A stretch of DNA of 64,000 nucleotides from Paraburkholderia kururiensis JCM 10599 = LMG 19447 (GTDB lineage Bacteria > Pseudomonadota > Gammaproteobacteria > Burkholderiales > Burkholderiaceae). Of this stretch, positions 59,087 through 64,000 are shown piece by piece. A program made the position numbers and the translations under genes. The notes below the pieces were generated by a model. That model was given only the letters and a program-made list of their open reading frames with translations, made no database searches and was not told where the DNA came from. Where the stretch lies: contig NZ_RJZE01000014.1 in NCBI RefSeq assembly GCF_003986935.1, forward strand, positions 1 through 64,000, given 5' to 3'. Each line of letters begins with the position of its first letter. Within the stretch, counting starts at the first letter, position 1.

Positions 59087-60472
59087 ATGAACCGAAGTTC
59101 GCCTCTCTCTTCCTGCACACCCTTGCCAGAGCACGACAGCGCGAGCGGTCGTGATGGTGTGCATGCTGGCCGGGACGCGCCCTCGAATGAGGCGCTGGCG
59201 TCGCTTGCGGCGCGCATTCGGGCGTGGGGGCGCGAACTGGGTTTCGGTGCGATCGGTATCAGCGATACCGACCTCTCCGATGCCGAAGCGGGCCTTGCCG
59301 CGTGGCTCGAAGCAGGCTGCCACGGCGAGATGGATTATATGGCCAAACATGGGCTCAAACGCGCACGCCCGGCTGAGCTTGTGGCCGGAACGCGACGCGT
59401 GATCACCGCGCGCATGGCCTATTTGCCGGCTTCGGCGCTCGCCGTCGAAGCGACCCGTGAGCACGATGAAAGTGCTTCGCAAGGCACGCCACCCTCGCAG
59501 CCCGCTCGTGACGACTGGCGGGACCGCGAGCGCGCGCGGCTGGCTGACCCTGCCGCGGCGGTTGTCTCCGTCTACGCGCGCGGCCGCGACTATCACAAGG
59601 TTTTGCGCCAGCGGCTGCAGCACCTCGCGCAGCGTATCGAAGACGAGATCGGTGCCTGCGGCTACCGCGTCTTCACGGATTCAGCGCCGGTGCTCGAAGT
59701 CGAGCTGGCGCAGAAGGCCGGCATCGGCTGGCGCGGCAAGCACACGTTGCTGCTGCAGCGCGACGCCGGGTCGCTCTTCTTTCTCGGTGAAATCTATGTG
59801 GACTTGCCGTTGCCCACCGATGCCGAGTGGCACGGGGGCGATGCCGCCGGCGCAGCGAATGTAGCCAATGCGACCGCAGATTCACGCACGTACGACGCAC
59901 CAACGATCGCGCGGCCGGACGCTGAAGCCGCTGCCCCGCATTCGGCACACGCGCCCGAAACTGCGGGCGCGCATTGCGGCAGTTGCACGCGCTGCATCGG
60001 TGCCTGTCCCACGGGGGCGATCGTGGCGCCTTATCAAGTGGACGCCCGGCGCTGCATCTCGTATCTCACCATCGAGCTGAAGGGCAGCATTCCCCAGGAC
60101 TTGCGGCCGCTGATCGGCAATCGTGTGTATGGCTGCGACGATTGCCAGCTCGTGTGTCCGTGGAACAAGTTCGCGCAGGCCGCGCCCGTTGACGATTTCG
60201 ACGTGCGGCACGGGCTGGACCGCGCGTCGCTGGTCGAGCTGTTCGAATGGACCGAGAGCGACTTCGACACGCGCCTGCAAGGCAGCGCGATTCGCCGGAT
60301 CGGTTACGCGTGCTGGTTGCGCAATCTCGCGGTCGGCATGGGCAACGCGCTGCGCTCAACGGCTTTGCCAGCCGAAGCGCGCGAGGCCATCGTAGAAGCG
60401 CTGCGCCGACGTGCCGGCGACGCGTCGCCGCTCGTGCGCGAGCACGTGCAATGGGCGCTCGAGGCAGCGTAG
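59087..60472 (+). CDS. queG: Epoxyqueuosine reductase QueG
   Basis: QueG reduces epoxyqueuosine to queuosine in tRNA wobble position 34, using cobalamin and two 4Fe-4S clusters. The 461-residue protein has FGAIGISDTDLSDAEAGLAAWLEAGCHGEMDYMAKH, SVYARGRDYHKVLRQRLQ, AGIGWRGKHTLLL, cluster 1 CGSCTRCIGACPTGAI and cluster 2 GCDDCQLVCPWN. About 45 extra Ala-rich residues (about 245-290) sit just before the first cluster. GTG 59084 is an alternative start one codon earlier. A PduO adenosyltransferase lies elsewhere in the window, though QueG binds cobalamin itself. Confidence 0.94.
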   Translation: MNRSSPLSSCTPLPEHDSASGRDGVHAGRDAPSNEALASLAARIRAWGRELGFGAIGISDTDLSDAEAGLAAWLEAGCHGEMDYMAKHGLKRARPAELVAGTRRVITARMAYLPASALAVEATREHDESASQGTPPSQPARDDWRDRERARLADPAAAVVSVYARGRDYHKVLRQRLQHLAQRIEDEIGACGYRVFTDSAPVLEVELAQKAGIGWRGKHTLLLQRDAGSLFFLGEIYVDLPLPTDAEWHGGDAAGAANVANATADSRTYDAPTIARPDAEAAAPHSAHAPETAGAHCGSCTRCIGACPTGAIVAPYQVDARRCISYLTIELKGSIPQDLRPLIGNRVYGCDDCQLVCPWNKFAQAAPVDDFDVRHGLDRASLVELFEWTESDFDTRLQGSAIRRIGYACWLRNLAVGMGNALRSTALPAEAREAIVEALRRRAGDASPLVREHVQWALEAA

Positions 60473-60526
60473 AGTAGCGGGGCGCGGCCGTGGCCCTGCC
60501 CGCGCCCGCGATGAGGAGAACGCAAC

Positions 60527-61003
60527 ATGATGTTCAACGCCGTGATCGATGCGCCGTTCGGCAAGGTGGGCATTCGCACTCAGGCCGATGCCGTGCGCGA
60601 GATCGTCTATCTGCCCGAGTCGGTGAAGAACGTGGCGCCCGATTCGGCGCTCACGCGCCGCGCGGTGCAGCAGATCGAGCGGTATTTCGAGCGCGCCTCG
60701 GCCACCTTCGATCTGCCGCTCGCTGAAGTAGGCACCGCGTTTCAGCGGCGCGTCTGGCAGGCCATCAGCGAGATTCCGCCCGGCATCGTGCTGACCTACG
60801 GCCAGCTCGCGAAGGCCGTGAGTTGCGGCTCGCCGCGCGCGGTCGGCCAGGCCTGCGGCGCCAACTATTTTCCGCTCGTCATTCCGTGCCACCGCGTGGT
60901 GGCTTCGGGCGGCATCGGCGGATTCGCGAATCACGACGACGACGGCTACTTCCGCAAAGTGAAGCGGTGGCTGCTCGCACACGAGGGTGTGCCCTACGCA
61001 TGA
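60527..61003 (+). CDS. ogt: Methylated-DNA-[protein]-cysteine S-methyltransferase
   Basis: A 158-residue O6-alkylguanine-DNA alkyltransferase that moves the alkyl group to its own cysteine. The acceptor is C121 in IPCHRVV; the helix-turn-helix GTAFQRRVWQAISEIPPG and TYGQLAKAVSCGSPRAVGQACG are typical, and GGFANHDDDGYFRKVKRWLLAHEG is the C-terminal signature. No Ada regulatory domain. Its stop overlaps the xerD start by ATGA (61000-61003). Preceded by GAGGAGAAC. Confidence 0.93.
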   Translation: MMFNAVIDAPFGKVGIRTQADAVREIVYLPESVKNVAPDSALTRRAVQQIERYFERASATFDLPLAEVGTAFQRRVWQAISEIPPGIVLTYGQLAKAVSCGSPRAVGQACGANYFPLVIPCHRVVASGGIGGFANHDDDGYFRKVKRWLLAHEGVPYA

Positions 61004-62046
61004 CGACTGACATCAAACGCGCCGCCACGCAACCAGACGACATCGCGCCAACGCCGGGCGCCGCTTCTGCCGACCTCGCGGGCGCAGAAACGGTGACGGC
61101 AGAAACAGCGACAACGGAAACCGCAGCCGAGGAAACCATAGCCGCTTCGCCGCTGCTCACCGTGAGCCTTGCCTCGATCGACGCCTTTTGCGATTCGCTC
61201 TGGCTCGAACATGGTCTGTCGCGCAACACGCTCGACGCCTACCGGCGCGATCTGCGTCTTTTTGCCGAATGGCTCGCGAAGGCGCGCAACGGCTCGCTGG
61301 ATACCGCCACCGAAACCGATCTGCTCGCCTACAGCGCGGCGCGCAAGGAGAGCAAATCGACCTCGGCGAACCGTCGGCTCTCGGTGTTCCGGCGCTACTA
61401 CGGCTGGGCCGTGCGCGAGCACCGCGCGCAGGGCGACCCTACGGTGCGCATCCGCTCGGCGAAGCAGCCGCCGCGGTTTCCGTCCACGCTCTCCGAGGCG
61501 CAGGTGGAGGCGCTGCTCGGCGCACCCGACATCGATACGCCGCTCGGCCTGCGCGACCGGACGATGCTCGAATTGATGTACGCAAGCGGCCTGCGCGTGA
61601 CGGAACTCGTGACGCTAAAAACAGTGGAGGTCGGCCTCAACGAAGGCGTGGTGCGCGTGATGGGCAAGGGCTCGAAAGAGCGGCTGATCCCGTTCGGCGA
61701 AGAGGCGCACGCGTGGATCGCGCGCTATCTGCGCGACGCGCGGCCCGCGTTGCTCGGCGCACGCACGACGGACGCGCTCTTCGTCACGGCACGGGCCGAA
61801 GGCATGACGCGCCAGCAGTTCTGGAACATCATCAAACGACACGCGCGCGCAGCCGATGTGCACGCGCCGCTCTCGCCGCACACGCTGCGGCACGCGTTCG
61901 CCACGCATCTGCTCAATCACGGCGCCGACCTGCGCGTCGTGCAACTGCTGCTCGGGCACAGCGACATCTCTACGACGCAGATCTACACCCACGTGGCCCG
62001 CGAGCGGTTGAAGTCGCTGCACGCGCAGCATCATCCGCGCGGGTGA
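61000..62046 (+). CDS. xerD: Site-specific tyrosine recombinase XerD
   Basis: XerD with XerC resolves chromosome dimers at dif. The 348-residue protein has the SAM-like core-binding domain (LEHGLSRNTLDAYRRDLRLFAEWL) and catalytic residues in LMYASGLRVTELV (Arg), GKGSKERLIPF (Lys), SPHTLRHAFATHLLNHGAD (His, Arg), LLGHSDISTTQIYTHV (His, Tyr). It is about 50 residues longer than usual: residues 1-45 are a Thr/Glu/Ala-rich extension with repeats of ETAT. Start codon overlaps the ogt stop. It could be a phage-type integrase, but wording and length favour XerD. Confidence 0.9.
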   Translation: MTTDIKRAATQPDDIAPTPGAASADLAGAETVTAETATTETAAEETIAASPLLTVSLASIDAFCDSLWLEHGLSRNTLDAYRRDLRLFAEWLAKARNGSLDTATETDLLAYSAARKESKSTSANRRLSVFRRYYGWAVREHRAQGDPTVRIRSAKQPPRFPSTLSEAQVEALLGAPDIDTPLGLRDRTMLELMYASGLRVTELVTLKTVEVGLNEGVVRVMGKGSKERLIPFGEEAHAWIARYLRDARPALLGARTTDALFVTARAEGMTRQQFWNIIKRHARAADVHAPLSPHTLRHAFATHLLNHGADLRVVQLLLGHSDISTTQIYTHVARERLKSLHAQHHPRG

Positions 62047-62161
62047 TTTGCGGTTGAAGTGCGGTTGACGCGCAGCTCACTGCTACGCGCATCCTTCTCC
62101 CGCGGTTCCTTCGGCGTTTGCCGCCCGCTCGGCGCGCGGCAAGCGCCGGGCAAAGCGTCCG

Positions 62162-63856
62162 TCAGACCAGTTCGCGCAGCTTGTGCTTCAGGATCTTGCC
62201 CGTGGACGCCGCCGGCAGCGCCGGCATGATGCGGATGTGCGCGGGCCGCTTGTAGGGCGCAAGACGCGCGCTGCACCATTCGTCTAGCGCCTGCGTCGTC
62301 ACGGTGGCGCCCGCGGCGAGCTCCACGAAGGCGATGACTTCCTCGTTGCCTTCCACCGGCCGTCCGATCACGGCGGACTGCATCACCGCAGGGTGCGCGT
62401 TGAGCACGTGCTCGACTTCGGACGGATACACGTTGAAGCCCGAGCGAATGATGAGTTCCTTGCTGCGGCCCACGATGTGCATGGCGCCGTCCGGATCCTC
62501 GCGCGCGAGGTCGCCGGTCTTCAGCCAGCCGTCTACGGTGACCGCGGCGCGCGTGAGTTCCGGGCTGCGGTAGTAGCCGAGCATCACGTTCGGTCCACGC
62601 ACCCACAGTTCGCCGATCTCGCCGCGCGGCACGTCGCGGCCCTCGGGCGACACGTAGCGCACTTCGACGCCTGGAATGGCGTGGCCCACGGAGCAGTCCG
62701 CGCGGGGTGCGTCGAGCAGAGTCTGCGCCACGGTCGGGCTGCTCTCGGTCATGCCGTAGCCGTTGTGGAGCGTCACGCCATACGCGCTTTCCACACGCGC
62801 CTTCAGCGCGGCATCGAGCGGCGAGCCGCCCGAGTAGGCGAAGCGTAGCCGCGGCGCGCGCCATTCGAGATGCTCTGTTTGCAGATAGTCGAGCAGCTTT
62901 GCGTGCATCGCTGGCACGCCCTGAAAGATGGAGACGTGCTCGTCGGCCAGCGCGCGGCGCACCGCTTCGGGCACGAAGCGCGGCGCAAGCCGTAGCGTGG
63001 CGCCCGCGTACAGGCTGCCGAGGCACACCGACGCGAGACCGTACACGTGCGAGATGGGCAGCACGGCGTAGACGACGTCGTCGGCGTTCACGCGGCGCAG
63101 CGTGCTGGAGACCGCCGCGATGAACAGCAGGTTGCGATGCGAGAGCATCACGCCCTTCGGCGTGCCGGTGGTGCCTGTCGTGTAGATGAGGGCCGCGCAT
63201 TGGCGGTCGGCTTGCGTTTCTACGGGTTCGGCGAGTGCGCTTTCGGTGTTGTGCGCGTTGTGCGTGTCGCTTGCGTCGCTCTTGTCGGTTTGCCAGTGCC
63301 ACGCGCCGATATCGACCGGTCCGGCGGGCGCGGGCGTGGCGCCGTGTCGTTGCGCGTGGGCGCGCGCATCGGGCGAACTGGCGACGACGTAGGCCGTGAG
63401 CCGAGGCCGCGCATGTGCGCGAATGGCGTCGAGTTCGGCCGCCGAGAGCCGCGCGTTCGAAACGAGGGCCCACGCGTCGAGCCGGGTCGCGGCGAAGAGC
63501 AGCACGATTTGCGCGACGCTGTTTTCGGCGACGATCATTACGCGGTCGCCGCCTCGCACGCCATGCTCGCGCAAGCGTGCGGCCGTGGCGTCCACGGCCT
63601 CGGCGAGCTGCGCGCGCGTGATGACGCGTAGGCGCTCGCGGCCTGCTTCGTCGGCATCGTGCGCATCTTCGATCAGCGCGACGCGGTGCGGGTCGTGCGC
63701 GGCGAGTCGAATGGGAATGTCGGCGATGCGGTCGGGCAGGGTGGCGAGCAGCGCGGCGATGTCGAACGAATGGATGGACACAGGCGCGGTGTGCGAGGGC
63801 TGCGCCTGTGCGTCGCCGTGGTGAGGCGCGGCATGCGGATGCGAGCGGGCGGTCAA
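62162..63856 (-). CDS. AMP-dependent acyl-CoA synthetase/ligase
   Basis: A 564-residue class I adenylate-forming enzyme. AMP-binding motifs are IYTTGTTGTPKGVMLSHRNL (P-loop), LHNGYGMTESSP, GWLKTGDLAREDPDGAMHIVGRSKELIIRSGFNVYPSEVE and the catalytic C-terminal lysine in STGKILKHK. Substrate is probably a fatty or aryl acid, unknown. The start is TTG 63856, chosen because AGGAGGAG lies 6 bases ahead and TACAAT (minus strand 63889-63884) further up; ATG 63922 and the ATG at 63967 lie upstream of that box, in His/Pro-rich sequence. Confidence 0.85.
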   Translation of the reverse strand: MTARSHPHAAPHHGDAQAQPSHTAPVSIHSFDIAALLATLPDRIADIPIRLAAHDPHRVALIEDAHDADEAGRERLRVITRAQLAEAVDATAARLREHGVRGGDRVMIVAENSVAQIVLLFAATRLDAWALVSNARLSAAELDAIRAHARPRLTAYVVASSPDARAHAQRHGATPAPAGPVDIGAWHWQTDKSDASDTHNAHNTESALAEPVETQADRQCAALIYTTGTTGTPKGVMLSHRNLLFIAAVSSTLRRVNADDVVYAVLPISHVYGLASVCLGSLYAGATLRLAPRFVPEAVRRALADEHVSIFQGVPAMHAKLLDYLQTEHLEWRAPRLRFAYSGGSPLDAALKARVESAYGVTLHNGYGMTESSPTVAQTLLDAPRADCSVGHAIPGVEVRYVSPEGRDVPRGEIGELWVRGPNVMLGYYRSPELTRAAVTVDGWLKTGDLAREDPDGAMHIVGRSKELIIRSGFNVYPSEVEHVLNAHPAVMQSAVIGRPVEGNEEVIAFVELAAGATVTTQALDEWCSARLAPYKRPAHIRIMPALPAASTGKILKHKLRELV

Positions 63857-63883
63857 AGCGGTCTCCTCCTGTGCTTCGCCGCG

Positions 63884-63889
63884 ATTGTA
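63884..63889 (-). promoter_or_regulatory. -10-like box ahead of the acyl-CoA ligase
   Basis: TACAAT on the minus strand, 28 bases before the TTG start. No strong -35 is seen. It supports the downstream start. Confidence 0.35.
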
Positions 63890-64000
63890 CGGGCGCGGCG
63901 CGAAGCTGGCTGTGTGCGGCATGTGGAGCGTGGACGGCGGGTGAGGCCTGTGCGGCCTGTGCGGCATGTGCGACGGACAGATGCGCCGCCGGCAGATTGC

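Noticed and set aside
1..64000. tRNA, rRNA, CRISPR, IS elements, prophage
   Set aside because: I looked for these by reading and found none; no transposase, repeat array or tRNA-like fold was recognised, although a tRNA search program was not available.

Overview
The window is dense, GC-rich (roughly two-thirds G+C by eye) proteobacterial chromosome. The gene content points to a Burkholderia-group beta-proteobacterium (Burkholderia, Paraburkholderia or Caballeronia), main chromosome. Markers are grpE-dnaK-dnaJ next to hrcA, nadK and recN, a fused pabB-pabC, the kynB-kynU-kynA operon with a divergent Lrp-type regulator, and a panB-dNK-folK-pcnB-HAD-hda-perM run. I see no insertion sequence, prophage, CRISPR array, rRNA or tRNA. 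The only clearly accessory-looking locus is a small toxin-antitoxin pair near 12 kb.

Layout. 0-2.4 kb (+): catalase C-terminus, a 55-aa membrane peptide, dps and ubiA. 2.4-9.5 kb (-): proC, yggS, glcF, glcE, glcD and a D-lactate dehydrogenase paralogue of glcD (glycolate/lactate oxidation). 9.7-11.6 kb (+): PduO adenosyltransferase and flavohaemoglobin hmp with an NsrR-like operator. 11.7-12.4 kb (-): toxin-antitoxin pair with a perfect 18-bp palindrome over its promoter. 12.6-20.9 kb (-): aroG, tldD, a nitrilase-family amidase and yhdP. 21.1-23.9 kb (+): glnE. 23.9-26.5 kb (-): recN and nadK. 26.8-36.5 kb (+): hrcA, hemH, hslR-like S4 protein, grpE (with a textbook sigma-32 promoter), dnaK, dnaJ and pabBC. 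36.6-43.0 kb (-): panB, deoxynucleoside kinase, folK, pcnB, HAD phosphatase, hda and a PerM-type permease. 43.1-44.2 kb (+): purM. 44.3-47.3 kb (-): kynA, kynU, kynB, with kynR divergent at 47.4 kb. 48-64 kb is a mosaic of single core genes: flavin reductase, msrA, DUF72, cfa, pdxH, tcdA, cnoX, pirin, eamA, amiC-tsaE, queG, ogt-xerD and an AMP-forming ligase.

The most interesting signal is ahead of aroG (DAHP synthase). A sigma-70 promoter (TTGTCA-17-TATAAA) drives a 22-codon reading frame carrying the run FYFYFFWY. It is followed by an intrinsic terminator with an eight-T tract. A segment of the leader frame repeats the terminator's 3' arm, so it can form an 8-bp antiterminator. This is a complete attenuator that would sense Phe, Tyr and Trp charging together at the entry step of aromatic biosynthesis.

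Other points worth a second look are an unlisted 53-codon exported-peptide frame antisense to the end of the S4 gene, unusually long hairpin-rich spacers inside the grpE-dnaK-dnaJ cluster, and a purM/perM dyad that puts a TAAAAT box on each strand. Functions are inferred from motifs visible in the translations; no database search was possible.
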